Of a DNA stretch of 38,374 nucleotides, positions 24,503 through 34,491 are shown one piece after another. The notes under the pieces were generated by a model. The model was not told the origin of the DNA. It saw only the letters and a program-made list of their open reading frames with translations, and ran no database searches. Source of the DNA: Paludibacteraceae bacterium (GTDB lineage: Bacteria; Bacteroidota; Bacteroidia; Bacteroidales; Paludibacteraceae). Each line of letters starts with the position of its first letter. Position 1 is the stretch's first letter. The translations under genes were made by a program, and so were the position numbers. Where the stretch lies: positions 1 to 38,374 of the forward strand of contig JAFNUD010000031.1 in NCBI GenBank assembly GCA_017384225.1. Reading direction: 5' to 3'.

Positions 24503-25207
24503 ATGGCAGTAAAGATTTCCCATTTGAATAAGCATATAGGCAAACAGCATGTGCTTCGTGATATTAGCCTTTCTATCGGTGATGGTGAGGTGGTAGGTTT
24601 GTTGGGTCCTAATGGAGCAGGTAAATCTACTTTGATGAAGATTATGGTGGGTGTTTGGGATGCAGATCCTTCCCAATCTTCTCTACAAGGGGAGGAGAGT
24701 GTACTGAAAGTGCCTTCTACCATTGGTTACTTACCCGAACTTAATCCGCTATATGATGAGATGTACGTGAGGGAGTATCTTCGTTTTTTTGTCGGGCTTC
24801 GATGCAATAGCCAATCGTCAATAGCCAATCATCAACTAGTGGAATCTCTCATTGTTCGAGTGGGATTGACAGCAGAGGCTAACAAGCGGGTAGGGCAGTT
24901 GAGTAAGGGGTATAAGCAGCGTGTAGGGTTGGCGCAAGCGATGATAGGTGATCCTGAACTATTGATTTTAGACGAGCCAACAACGGGATTGGATCCTAAT
25001 CAGTTGGAGGATATACGTGCCCTGATTCGCGAGGTGGGCAAAAATAAAATGGTGATTCTCTCTACTCATATCATGCAGGAGGTGAAGCAGATGTGTAGTC
25101 GTGTGGTGATTATTGATCATGGAGAAATAAAAGTGGATAAACCGATTACAGAGATAGAAGACTTAGAGCAAACCTTCCGTGAAGCGACGGTAGAGCATAA
25201 GGAGTAA
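24503..25207 (+). CDS. ABC transporter ATP-binding protein, GldA-like
   Basis: This is a 234-residue ATPase. Walker A GPNGAGKST is at residues 35-43, the signature LSKGYKQR at 133-140, Walker B LLILDEPT at 153-160 and the H-loop STHIMQE near 190. The phrase IGYLPELNPLYDEMYVREYL is characteristic of the GldA-type subgroup of ABC-2 exporters in Bacteroidetes. No permease gene is adjacent, so the partner must lie elsewhere. Two segments look rebuilt from short repeats: residues 54-70 (DPSQSSLQGEESV) and 101-112 (CNSQSSIANHQL, from a 14-bp tandem repeat at 24805-24832). Both are in surface loops between conserved motifs. The start is ATG 24503; the TTG at 24491 lies in the promoter. Confidence 0.9.
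   Translation: MAVKISHLNKHIGKQHVLRDISLSIGDGEVVGLLGPNGAGKSTLMKIMVGVWDADPSQSSLQGEESVLKVPSTIGYLPELNPLYDEMYVREYLRFFVGLRCNSQSSIANHQLVESLIVRVGLTAEANKRVGQLSKGYKQRVGLAQAMIGDPELLILDEPTTGLDPNQLEDIRALIREVGKNKMVILSTHIMQEVKQMCSRVVIIDHGEIKVDKPITEIEDLEQTFREATVEHKE
24805..24832 (+). repeat. 14-bp tandem repeat within the ABC ATPase gene
   Basis: CAATAGCCAATCGT (24805-24818) is followed directly by CAATAGCCAATCAT (24819-24832). Because 14 is not a multiple of three, the two copies are read in different phases, yet the reading frame stays open. A C-run/G-run element (CCTTCCCAATC...GGGGAGGAG) lies about 130 bp upstream (24667-24700) in the same gene. Confidence 0.7.
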
Positions 25208-25226
25208 AGTGTAAAGAAAAGGATAG

Positions 25227-26249
25227 ATGAATAACGATTTTGATATAAGGGGACAAATGACGGAGAAGGAGCAGGACAATGCTTTGCGTCCGTTGTGCTT
25301 TGATGACTTTGCGGGTCAATCAAAGATAGTTAGCAATTTGCGTATTTTTGTGCAAGCGGCACGCATGCGTGGTGAGTCGCTTGATCATGTGCTCTTGTTT
25401 GGTCCTCCTGGATTGGGTAAAACGACGCTGAGCAATATTATTGCCAATGAATTAGGGGTGGGCTTTAAGGTGACTTCGGGTCCAGTATTAGATAAACCTG
25501 GTGATTTGGCAGGTCTGCTGACTTCGTTGGAAGATAATGATGTGCTATTTATAGATGAGATTCATCGTCTTTCGCCTATTGTGGAGGAGTATTTGTATTC
25601 TGCTATGGAGGATTATCGCATAGATATTATGATAGACAAAGGTCCTTCTGCTCGCACGATACAGATTGATCTTAATAAATTTACTCTGATTGGTGCTACC
25701 ACGCGTAGTGGTTTGCTTACCAGTCCGTTGCGTGCTCGTTTTGGAATCAATTGCCACTTGGAGTACTATGATTCGCATGTTCTTGCGGGTATTGTGGAGC
25801 GTAGTGCACGCCTATTGGGTATTCATATTGATAGCAAAGCAGCAGCTGAGATTTCGCGTCGTAGTCGTGGCACGCCTCGTATTGCCAATGCCTTGTTGCG
25901 TCGTGTGCGCGACTTCGCTCAGGTTAAGGGAACTGGTGCTATTGATTTGGAGATTGCCAAATATGCTCTTGAGGCGTTGAATATTGATACTTTTGGCTTG
26001 GATGAGATAGATAACAAGTTGTTGAGTACTATTATCGACAAGTTTAAGGGTGGTCCTGTAGGCTTGAATACTATAGCTACGGCTATGGGAGAAGATGCAG
26101 GTACGATAGAGGATGTATATGAGCCATATCTTATAAAAGAAGGCTTTATTAAGCGTACACCTCGTGGACGAGAAGCAACAGAATTGGCATATAAGCATTT
26201 GGGCAAAACGCCAATTATAAATGGACAAATTACGTTGGATTTTCAGTAG
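25227..26249 (+). CDS. ruvB: Holliday junction branch migration helicase RuvB
   Basis: This is a 340-residue full-length RuvB. Walker [10 protein letters not shown] is at about residues 57-65, Walker [10 protein letters not shown], sensor 1 and arginine finger region [21 protein letters not shown], and a C-terminal winged helix ending [21 protein letters not shown]. With RuvA it drives branch migration during recombination and repair. It follows the ABC ATPase by 19 bp and so probably shares its promoter at 24462. It is convergent with the 26332 peptide gene. Confidence 0.98.
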   Translation: MNNDFDIRGQMTEKEQDNALRPLCFDDFAGQSKIVSNLRIFVQAARMRGESLDHVLLFGPPGLGKTTLSNIIANELGVGFKVTSGPVLDKPGDLAGLLTSLEDNDVLFIDEIHRLSPIVEEYLYSAMEDYRIDIMIDKGPSARTIQIDLNKFTLIGATTRSGLLTSPLRARFGINCHLEYYDSHVLAGIVERSARLLGIHIDSKAAAEISRRSRGTPRIANALLRRVRDFAQVKGTGAIDLEIAKYALEALNIDTFGLDEIDNKLLSTIIDKFKGGPVGLNTIATAMGEDAGTIEDVYEPYLIKEGFIKRTPRGREATELAYKHLGKTPIINGQITLDFQ

Positions 26250-26280
26250 AAGTCTGAAACTTAAGAAAGATGATAAATAA

Positions 26281-26314
26281 AAATCGTGCTCCATACAAGG
26301 AGCACGATTTTTTA
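26281..26314. terminator. Bidirectional terminator between ruvB and the small peptide gene
   Basis: AAATCGTGCTCC (26281-26292) and GGAGCACGATTT (26299-26310) form a perfect 12-bp stem with a 6-nt loop. T runs follow on the plus strand (TTTTATTT), and the minus strand ends in TTTATTTATC, so it can end both converging units. Confidence 0.9.
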
Positions 26315-26331
26315 TTTGTATTGATGTGCGG

Positions 26332-26481
26332 TTATTCGCCTCCAATTCCGGTGGTTGTTGTACCACCATATAGCAAGTCTGCCATTGGGTTTGTACTACC
26401 GCCTGGGCTTGTACAGATGATTGATTGTGGCGCGATTGCTACTGTGAGTGTGTTGGGTTGTTGATATACTTTTTTATTCAT
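26332..26481 (-). CDS. Small Bacteroidales SPGG-type peptide (49 aa)
   Basis: The 49-residue reading frame from ATG 26481 reads MNKKVYQQPNTLTVAIAPQS, then IICTSPGGSTNPMADLLYG and a Thr/Gly-rich tail ending GGE. The plan of a basic K-x-Y-x-x-P start, a hydrophobic centre and an SPGG segment resembles small Bacteroidales peptides that begin MKK.Y.KP and carry a GSPGG-like motif, often seen near T9SS or InlB-type genes. The function of such peptides is unknown to me. It follows the giant secreted-protein locus by 65 bp and precedes the shared terminator, which supports its being a real gene. Confidence 0.6.
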   Translation of the reverse strand: MNKKVYQQPNTLTVAIAPQSIICTSPGGSTNPMADLLYGGTTTTGIGGE

Positions 26482-26510
26482 AATGTATTATTTTTTTGCC
26501 AATTCTTATT

Positions 26511-26528
26511 CCCTCCCCGAAGGGAGGG
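26511..26528. repeat. C-run/G-run hairpin repeat
   Basis: CCCTCCC (26511-26517) pairs with GGGAGGG (26522-26528) around a 4-nt loop. This short GC hairpin in an AT-rich spacer separates the giant secreted-protein locus from the 49-residue peptide gene. Related C-run/G-run elements occur inside two genes (21300-21328 and 24667-24700). Confidence 0.6.
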
Positions 26529-26546
26529 GAGAAGGAGTTGGGTTTA

Positions 26547-29500
26547 TTATTTTACGATAACTACTTTCTTTCCATCAATAATATAGAATCCTGTTGCTGT
26601 TGGTTCCGTCATTTTGCGACCGAGCACATCGTAGGTTCCTTCCATGGTAGGAGTGATGGTGCCATTTTCTGTGAGGTGGTCTATTCCAGTGGCTTGGTTG
26701 GTTCCTGCAGCACCCATCATCACGCGACGGCGACCAGGAAGAGGGCTAACTGGAGTTGTATTTGCATGGAGTGCGTCGTGTTCGATATATGCGCGATTAG
26801 CGTCCAACCAGCAACCTGTACCGCAGAGCCAGAACATGTTTTGAGCAATCATGTAGTTGCCTTCCAAAATGTCGTTGGTAGTAGGAATAGCCTCAAATAT
26901 ACCTGTCAAACCAGCTTTTCCAGCTACAGGATTCAGTTCTGCATCTCCTTCGTAATTTACGATGAGCAGCGTGCTTGTAGCCTTGAAGATGTATGGTTTA
27001 CCTGCTTCGAGTGCGCCAATAACTTCATCGAGCCAGATGACCTTAGGAGTTACGCCATCGGCTTGAAGCTCTAAATAAGCAATCTCATAGAACTCTGCGC
27101 CGTTGTAGCTGCTTGATCCGTATGGTAAGCAGATAGTACCATAGTTGCCATTGGTAACAGTGCGGGTATATCTATGCTCGAGCCATTTAGCGTAGAGTGT
27201 ACCGTTGGTATTTTCATCCACCACAGTAACTTTTGCACCTGAGAAATCAGAATTTGCATACCAACCATCAAAGAGATAGCCCTCTTTGTAAGGATCATTG
27301 AGTGTTACTTCTTCTGTAGGTTGCGTTGGCATAGGGAATGTTTGACCCCAGTAAGGTGCGAATGCAGTAATGTGTGCTTCTTCTCCAGTAAAGTCAACAG
27401 CATCAATATAATCTGTGGTGTGTGCTTTGTCTTCGCCAAAGAAGTTACCAATAGTGAATGTAAATACTCCCGCAGCAGATGTAGGTTGTGTCTTTACACC
27501 TTGAGCAACATCCATCTTCTTGTATTGGGTAGCAGCTACTGCATCAACATAAGTCGCCAACCATCCCCATTTAGGAGCATAGGTTGCATCAGCAAAAAGA
27601 TTCCAGAATGCAACTCGATCATCTACGCTGGTAATCGTAGTAGGAATACCTTTTGAAGAGTTGCCTACACCCAATTGAGCGTCGTATGAGACATTGGTTC
27701 GAGCAGAACCTGAGTATGCTCTCCAATCATCCAAAAGGGCGTTATACATATCCTTCTTGCTTGTCCAGCCATACTTATTCCATACACCACCATTGAGTTC
27801 GTAGGTGATTTCTGGTAGAGGTTCAAAGTTAGCAACGAGTTCTACATCTTCAGTAACGGTAAAGGTGTAAGTAGCATCAGTTGAAACTTCTACACCAGCT
27901 TCAGTCCAATTTACGAAGCGATAACCTGCGTTAGCAATTGCAGTCAAAGTTGCCGTTGCATTTTCGTAATATGTATCACTACCAATTACAGTACCCATAG
28001 CAGGGTCATTAGTTGTGGCTGTAACTGTGAATTTTTGGAGGTCATCTCTCTCGAGTGTCACTTTCCAGACAGCCATTGCTTTTAGTGGGCAGAATTGATA
28101 GATATAAGCGGTATTTTCATCTACTACTTGTACATTGAGCCAGTTACATGCATAGTTTGTTGTGCCATTCTTGTCAACAGCGTAGAAGTCGTCGTCCGAC
28201 AAGAACTTGCTATCGGTCATGTTGTAGATGTTCCACTCACTACTATAGTTGTTCGCACCTGCATGATATGCCCACAACTCTTTGCCACCTAACTCAAATG
28301 AGCAACCACCAAGAGTACCGAATTTAATGCTTGGTAATGTGAATGTCTTACATTCATTGGTATATACATTAATCCAGTTTACACTATTTGAACGGGCATG
28401 TGTAACCAAGTTACCAAAGATATCCACCATTACATGGTTTTGAGTACCACCCGCGTAAATAGAACCACCAACAATATCAGTAGTTACATCAGCTATAGTG
28501 GCTGCGCCATTTGTGATTTTTAGACGATTGATAGCGGTTTTTCCATTGCAATAGAAATATACATAGCCACCTTCTGCACTATAGATGTCACCAGAAGCAG
28601 AGAAGAAGTGACATGCCGCTGGATCTTTTAGTGTAAAGCTAACAGCCTTGCCTTCTGTACTACCTTTTTGGTAGATGAGGATAGCGTTAGGATTAGTAGT
28701 GGAGAAAGTAGCATTAAATACAATCAAGTTACCTGCTTCGTCCACTGCGATTTGTTGACCTGAACCGCTGGTTGCATAGTCTGTACCAGTATCTCCTGCA
28801 CTAGAATAAGTTATAATTTTTCCAGCTGTTCTATTTTGCATATAAATCTTGCCATCCCAACCTACTGCTTGGTAACCATTGGTTGTAGAAGCAGGTACAT
28901 GAGCATTCTCCCAAACTTTTGTAATTGTGAAGGTTGGCTCTTCGGCGTAGTCCTTCACGAAGTATGCAGAAATAGCCTCGTTCTTGGTCATTGTGATGGT
29001 GCGTGGGTTCTCTGTAGAGCGGTCGCTCCAATAGAGGAGTTTGTAGCCTGCTGCAGGATTTGCGGTGAGTGTTACCTCTGTGCCATGGGCGTATGTGCCA
29101 GCGCCTGTGACCGTACCCTTGTTCTCATCGTTGGTTGGAGCAATGAGGGTGTACTGAATTGCCTCAAAGTTAGCCACAAGCTCTACATCTTCGGTAACGG
29201 TGAAGGAATAAGTAGCATCAGTAGAAACTTCCACACCAGCTTTGGTCCAATTTACAAAGCGATAGCCAGCGTGTGGAGTTGCAGTCAAAGTTGCAGTTGC
29301 ATCTTCGTAATATGTGTCACCACCTGTTACAGTACCCATAGTAGGGTCATTTGCTGTGGCTGTCACAGTGAATTCTTGTAGGTCGGTTCTGTTAATAGAT
29401 ACTTTCCACATCGCTACAGCTTTCTTAGGACAGAATTGATAGATATAAGCGGTATTTTCATCTACTACTTGTACATTGAGCCAGTTAGCTGCGTTGTTGG

Positions 29501-30866
29501 TTGAGTTTGTTTTATCAACAGCATAAAGTATAGTATCAGAAAGGAACTCACCATCAGTCATGTTGTAGAGATTCCATTCGCTACTATAATTAGTAGCTCC
29601 AGCATGATATGCCCATAACTCTTTACCGCCCAACTCAAATGAGCAACCTCCAAGCGTACCCATTTTGATATTTGGCAGTGTAAATGCCTTAGACTCGTTG
29701 GTGTGAACATTGATGACATTAACCGCATTGGAACGCGCATGAGCAACTAAGTTGCCAAAGATATCTACTATTACATGGTTTTGAGTACCACCTGCGTAAA
29801 TAGAACCACCTACAAGATCAGTTGTCACATCAGATGCAGTGGCAGCACCATTTGTAATTTTTAGACGATTGATAGCGGTTTTTCCATTGCAATAGAAATA
29901 TACATAGCCACCTTCTGCACTATAGATGTCGCCAGAAGCAGAGAAGAAGTGACATGCTGCAGGATCTTTAAGAGTGAAGGTAACTGCTTTGCCTGTTGTA
30001 CTGCCGTTTTGATAAATCAAAATTGCACTCGGTGTTGAATTTGCAAAATATGCATTGAAGACAATCAAGTTACCCGCTTCGTCCACTGCTATTTGTTGAC
30101 CTGTTCCAGAAGTAGCATAATCAACAGTTGCATCTGTGCCATTGGAGAATACTTGGATTTTTCCAGCAGTTTTATTTTGCATATAAATCTTTTGATCCCA
30201 ACCTACTGCTTGATAGCCATCGCCGGTTGCTGCAGGCACTTGGGCATTCTCCCAAATTTTTGTAATTGTGAAGGTTGGCTCTTCGGCGTAGTCCTTCACG
30301 AAGTATGCAGAAATAGCCTCATTCTTGGTCATTGTGATGGTGCGTGGGTTATCGGTAGAGCGGTCGCTCCAATAGAGGAGTTTGTAACCTGCTTTCGGAG
30401 TTGCTTCTAACGTTACCTCTGTGCCATGGGCGTATGTACCAGCACCAGTAACTGTACCCTTATCCTCGTCGTTGGTTGGAGCGATGAGGGTGTATTGAAC
30501 AGGTGCGAAATTAGCAGTAACGGTAATGTCGCTATTAACAACGAGTGACAATGGGTTATCAGTAGAAGTCTCACTATCGTATGTCCAATTTACAAACTGG
30601 TGATTAGCAGCAGGAGATGCTTCAAGGGTTGCTGTTTCGCCTACAACGTATTCGCCAGCACCAGTTGCGGAACCATTACCTTCTGTATTAACAGTAATGG
30701 TATATCTAACTTCTTTGATAATCGCTTGTGACTCAGGAGCAGGAACTGTGCAAATGTTTTCGTCTGTAGGAAGAGTATATTTGTAGAACTTTTCTGTACC
30801 AGAGTTTGCTACATAAAGGTCACCCGCATAGTCAAACGCTAATGCATCAATATTGGCTTTATTAAC
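26547..30866 (-). pseudogene. C-terminal part of a giant InlB-repeat T9SS protein, cut off by a TAA stop
   Basis: This is the same reading frame as the 30867-33731 gene, separated only by one TAA (30867-30869). The codons after the stop read VNKANIDALAFDYAGDLYVA, an exact continuation of a propeller blade (compare WDYAGNLYVANRSAET in the upstream part). There is no ATG for about 170 codons and no signal peptide, so it is unlikely to be made alone. It holds divergent InlB B-like repeats (YTLIAPTND...GTVTGAGTY, GYKLLYW), two tandem 447-residue propeller units, an ELNGGVWNKYGW segment, a Listeria-Bacteroides repeat (GYLFDGWYANSDFSGAKVT) and a T9SS sorting domain at the end (YDVLGRKM...GFYIIDGKKVVIVK). 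Alternatives to a true nonsense mutation are an assembly error or a strain variant. Confidence 0.75.
27813..30494 (-). repeat. Tandem duplication with a 1341-bp unit inside the giant gene
   Basis: Unit 1 spans 30494-29154 and unit 2 spans 29153-27813; both begin YTLIAPTND and end in VANFE. The period is 1341 bp (447 codons) in frame. Long blocks are nearly identical, such as FSASGDIYSAEGGYVYFYCN and GGCSFELGGKELWAYHAG. Differences are mostly synonymous or conservative, indicating a fairly recent duplication followed by drift. Confidence 0.9.
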
Positions 30867-33731
30867 TTAAGGAGTAGTAGCAATCTTAGTTAATGTAGGC
30901 ACACCAGTTGTAGCATCATATGCTACTTGGAATACTTCCACTGTGCTATTACGTCCTTGTGCTAAGATATGACGCTCAGCATCGTATGCCAATGCACCAC
31001 GCACTGCACCACCAGTAAAGCCGTGTGTAGAGGTTTGATCAACATACCAATCTATTCTTCCATTACTTGCTACGTGTGCAAGTTGGTAGTATGTATCCAA
31101 CTGCCCGCGGTTGTGACTTACCCAAAGTCCGCCACGACCATCAGATGTCATTGACATATATGAATTAACAAATTTACTTGTTGCTGGAACAAAGACTGTT
31201 TTTACACCATCTTTTATTTTATAGATAGTACCCTTGCTACTTGCAAGATCCATAACATACAATGTACCTTCTGCATCAAAGCAGTGTGCAACAATGCGAG
31301 TAAAACCATCAATACCTGCAATCAAATTAGTAGGTGTGCCTGTAAGATTAGCACGATCCATTGAGAATACTGCTGGTTTGCTTGCAATAGCATAACTATA
31401 AACAAAATTACTTGTCTTAGGATCTACTGCGAGGCGATGGAATTGGTATGCTGCACCCCATTCGTATCCAGAAGGAACTGTAGGTGCAATACCTATGTTG
31501 GAAGTTGGGTTCAACTCGTTCAATCCTTGATCATAGATAAAGAGACCTGCTTTTTGAGCATCAGAACGGGCAGTTGCGCCATCTGAAGCGCCATTGATTG
31601 AAGCTTGGATGTAGATTTTACCAAATTCATTAGAGTTAGGATCATTGTCCACTAAAACACCCATCATGTTGTAGAAGTCATAGATTCCGCGTGTTTGGTC
31701 GGTAATCTCTGCGACATGAGAAATCGACTCACCATCCATTTTAACCGCCCAATAAACATCTTTTACTTGTGTAAAATATGCTTTTTCTATGCTGACTGTA
31801 TTTGCACCTGCTGCTACTGCACCCATGTCATGGGCAGCATAGAGTTCGTTGCCTTCTTTGTCCAAGAATAGCAAAGTAGCATTAGCTGCTGTAGTAGCAT
31901 TGAATGAGAACTTGTAGTTATCTCCGTCCTCTACCATTTTAAGGTCGTATGCCCAAGCGCGAGGAGATGCTTTTGCAAAATTAGCTGTAAGCGTTACGTC
32001 TGCTGTAGCAGTGAATGTGCGAGTAGCATCGGTATTACCATCACTCCAATTAACGAAACAGTATGTGCTATTTGCAACTGCCTTCAGTGTCACTGTCTCG
32101 CCTGCGTAGTATGTGCCATCACCAGTTACATAACCCATGGTGTTGTCCGCAGCATGAGCAGTGATAGTATATTTAGTATGCTCTTGGAAGTTAGCAGTTA
32201 CAGTCAAATCACTATTGACAGTAATGGTCAATGGGTTGTCGGTAGAGGTTACATCACCTGTCCAATTCACAAAGTCATAGTGATCTGCAGGGCTTGCAGT
32301 CAGGGTAGCCGTTGTGCCCTCTACGTAAGAACCAGCATTGCCTTCAATAGTACCTTCGCCTACTACATTAGTAGTTAGAGTATAAACATTAGCCACCACT
32401 TCTTCCAACTCAAATGCATATTTTGATGCACAAGGGGTGGCTACTGTGCCGCTATAAGGCATTGCGAAGAAGCGAATAGTCTCCGCAGAACGGTTTGCAA
32501 CGTATAAGTTACCTGCATAGTCCCATGAAAGAGCTGTGTGGTTACTACCACTTGGCACGGTAATAGTATGTGCTTTCGTTAGTTTAATCTGACCATCCGT
32601 TTTAGAAATATCATAGATAGTAAGTTTTTGTGTTCCCGCTCCTACTACTGCCAATTGTTTTCCATCAGGACTAACTGCGATACCACTATTGTTGGTATTA
32701 TTATGAGCGATATCTCCATCTATATTGTTGTAGTCAAATCCATTTTCTGCAGAAATATGAGCAATTGTTGGACATGTCGCTGTTGCTGTTCCACGATGCT
32801 GATTCAACCAAATACCTCCTTCGCTATCATAAGCGATAGAGGCATCATTACGAACAATACTTAAATTACCTTTATTAAATGTACGAGTAGCAGCAGCAAT
32901 ACTTTTTTCGTTACCGAGATCATATTCTGTTATTGAATAGTCTGTGTCTAACATTATTAGTTGAAGTTTTTCTCCTCTACCTCGAGCATCGATTGAGGTA
33001 ACTCTTTTTCCCGCAGCAAGAACTTCTGTGAAATCAGCATCTAAATCTGCTGGATTAACCTCAACAATAGGAGCATAATTAGGCTCAAATCTTCCTATAA
33101 ACACACGTCCGCCACTTGTAACAACACGATAAAGATTAACAATAGAAGTTGATCCTGAACTAGTGGCTTGACTTGCACCTAAATATACACCTCCAGTAAA
33201 ACCATACTGACCATTTTTGTTTTTCTTAGGTTGTAACGCAGCATCAAAAGCATACAAAGCACGACCAACATGATAAGATTGATAGTGCTCTTTACCTGCT
33301 TTACCTTTCGCATCATTTCTTGCTTCAATTACATACCAGTTTCCAAAGTGATCACTTTCTGGGTCAATATCACAATCCATTCCATACGGAAGATAAAAAT
33401 TAAAAACATCATCTTGAACCGTCGGACTTCCCACCGAAGTACCCTTTACCACCACTTTCCAAGTCAATGACTTACCTGTAGGGAGGTCAAGGGTGGAAAT
33501 CTCTACAGAGTGGCTACCTTTGGTTATGCCATCACAAGTAACGGTCTTAACCTCTTCTGCGCCATCCATAATAACCACATTAACGGTATTGGCTGGCGCA
33601 TTGAGTGAATAATTAACGGTTAAAGTGGTGCCATCTAACGTGGACGACAACCCATACGCATACGGATTCAACGCTGCAAACGATAGCGCGCTGAATAGCA
33701 TTGCAACTAAAAATAATGTAAGTTTTTTCAT
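30867..33731 (-). CDS. N-terminal part of a giant secreted InlB-repeat/propeller protein
   Basis: This gives 954 residues from ATG 33731 to TAA 30867. The longer frame from 33830 is rejected because the -7 box is at 33820-33827. A signal peptide (MKKLTLFLVAMLFSALSFA) leads into a beta-sandwich (about 20-120) and a propeller-like region (about 120-440, with blades such as GGRVFIGRFEPNY and DYAGNLYVANRSAET). Two InlB-like repeats follow (YTLTTNVVGEGTIEGNAGSY and YTITAHAADNTMGYVTGDG, about 448-600) and then a second propeller-like part (about 605-954). The stop falls within a blade. Without the downstream part, the product lacks the T9SS sorting signal and would not be delivered to the cell surface by that route. 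The intact ancestor would be about 2,390 residues. Confidence 0.88.
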   Translation of the reverse strand: MKKLTLFLVAMLFSALSFAALNPYAYGLSSTLDGTTLTVNYSLNAPANTVNVVIMDGAEEVKTVTCDGITKGSHSVEISTLDLPTGKSLTWKVVVKGTSVGSPTVQDDVFNFYLPYGMDCDIDPESDHFGNWYVIEARNDAKGKAGKEHYQSYHVGRALYAFDAALQPKKNKNGQYGFTGGVYLGASQATSSGSTSIVNLYRVVTSGGRVFIGRFEPNYAPIVEVNPADLDADFTEVLAAGKRVTSIDARGRGEKLQLIMLDTDYSITEYDLGNEKSIAAATRTFNKGNLSIVRNDASIAYDSEGGIWLNQHRGTATATCPTIAHISAENGFDYNNIDGDIAHNNTNNSGIAVSPDGKQLAVVGAGTQKLTIYDISKTDGQIKLTKAHTITVPSGSNHTALSWDYAGNLYVANRSAETIRFFAMPYSGTVATPCASKYAFELEEVVANVYTLTTNVVGEGTIEGNAGSYVEGTTATLTASPADHYDFVNWTGDVTSTDNPLTITVNSDLTVTANFQEHTKYTITAHAADNTMGYVTGDGTYYAGETVTLKAVANSTYCFVNWSDGNTDATRTFTATADVTLTANFAKASPRAWAYDLKMVEDGDNYKFSFNATTAANATLLFLDKEGNELYAAHDMGAVAAGANTVSIEKAYFTQVKDVYWAVKMDGESISHVAEITDQTRGIYDFYNMMGVLVDNDPNSNEFGKIYIQASINGASDGATARSDAQKAGLFIYDQGLNELNPTSNIGIAPTVPSGYEWGAAYQFHRLAVDPKTSNFVYSYAIASKPAVFSMDRANLTGTPTNLIAGIDGFTRIVAHCFDAEGTLYVMDLASSKGTIYKIKDGVKTVFVPATSKFVNSYMSMTSDGRGGLWVSHNRGQLDTYYQLAHVASNGRIDWYVDQTSTHGFTGGAVRGALAYDAERHILAQGRNSTVEVFQVAYDATTGVPTLTKIATTP

Positions 33732-33819
33732 AAATATGGTATTTTGATTTATTATCCTAATTGCGTGTTTCTCATACATGCATAATGTGCAGAATAATAT
33801 GCATCCAATCAAAAACGTG

Positions 33820-33851
33820 CAAAGATACAAAAAAGATTTGGAACTCGCAAA
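33820..33851 (-). promoter_or_regulatory. Promoter of the giant secreted-protein gene
   Basis: Minus strand TTTG (33851-33848), 20 bp, TATCTTTG (33827-33820). The leader to ATG 33731 is about 80 nt, longer than others here. It is divergent from the 33952 promoter; the 33732-34054 spacer contains these two promoters and no other feature that I see. Confidence 0.85.
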
Positions 33852-33951
33852 TTTTTTATAATTATTTTGTTTTTTTAACCGAAAAAGAGTGAAATTATAT
33901 TGTATAGTGCCATTGTAATATTTCGAAATTTAATAGAATGTTATTTGATTT

Positions 33952-33983
33952 TTTGGAAATATCGTATTCTTTTTGTACCTTTG
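33952..33983 (+). promoter_or_regulatory. Promoter of the 34055 gene
   Basis: TTTG at 33952-33955, 20 bp, TACCTTTG at 33976-33983. Transcription would start near 33990, giving a leader of about 65 nt before ATG 34055. Confidence 0.85.
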
Positions 33984-34054
33984 CAGTCGTATTTGGGGTG
34001 GGGTGCAGTATCCCACGATGCGTAAAAACAAAATAATCTCAAAATCAAGAAACT

Positions 34055-34417
34055 ATGATCGTACATGTTGCATCGTTTTTAGAAAGTTTGGGCGGCTCGA
34101 TAGACAAGGAATATTATCTGCGTCCTATCCCTGGCAGACCAGGTTACGCTGCCTATTGTCACAAACCCGAGTATTCGAAGAAGAAACAAAAAGAAATGGC
34201 TGAGCGAGAGGCGGTAAAGAAATTGAGCAGAGTGAGTGCAGAGGCTAGTGCTATATTACGCGATCCCGAGCGTCGCGCTGAGTGGCAAGCAAAATATAGT
34301 GCCGCGCTACGAGAGGCGAGTAAGCATCAACGAATGCCCGATGCAAAGGGAAAACCTTATGTGCCAGGGAGATTGTGCGACTATGTGAGAAGAGAGTTAC
34401 ATAAAGAGGAGTCTTGA
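34055..34417 (+). CDS. Small basic protein of unknown function
   Basis: This is a 120-residue protein with its own good promoter. The N-terminus (MIVHVASFLESLGGSIDKEYYLRPIPG) is followed by a highly charged helical part rich in Lys, Arg, Glu and Ala (SKKKQKEMAEREAVKKLSRV, ILRDPERRAEWQAKYSAAL) and a short C-terminal motif PGRLCDYVRREL. No signal or membrane segment. The pattern is like small Bacteroidetes hypothetical proteins with nucleic-acid-binding composition, but I recognise no defined family. It stands alone: no gene lies between it and rnfB, 316 bp away. Confidence 0.65.
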   Translation: MIVHVASFLESLGGSIDKEYYLRPIPGRPGYAAYCHKPEYSKKKQKEMAEREAVKKLSRVSAEASAILRDPERRAEWQAKYSAALREASKHQRMPDAKGKPYVPGRLCDYVRRELHKEES

Positions 34418-34491
34418 GTCCTGCGGATGGCACGGATGAACACTATGAAGGATATAGAAGGCGCATAGCAGATAGGGCGATGCTTTAATGA

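Noticed and set aside
26547-30551. A separate gene starting at 30551
   Set aside because: The codon at 30551 is TTG inside a continuous InlB repeat; the coding pattern extends upstream without change to the stop at 30867, so it is a fragment rather than a gene with its own start.
30552-30869. Frameshift between the two halves of the giant gene
   Set aside because: The upstream and downstream parts are in exactly the same frame (318 bp, divisible by three, from 30551 to the stop); only a single TAA separates them.
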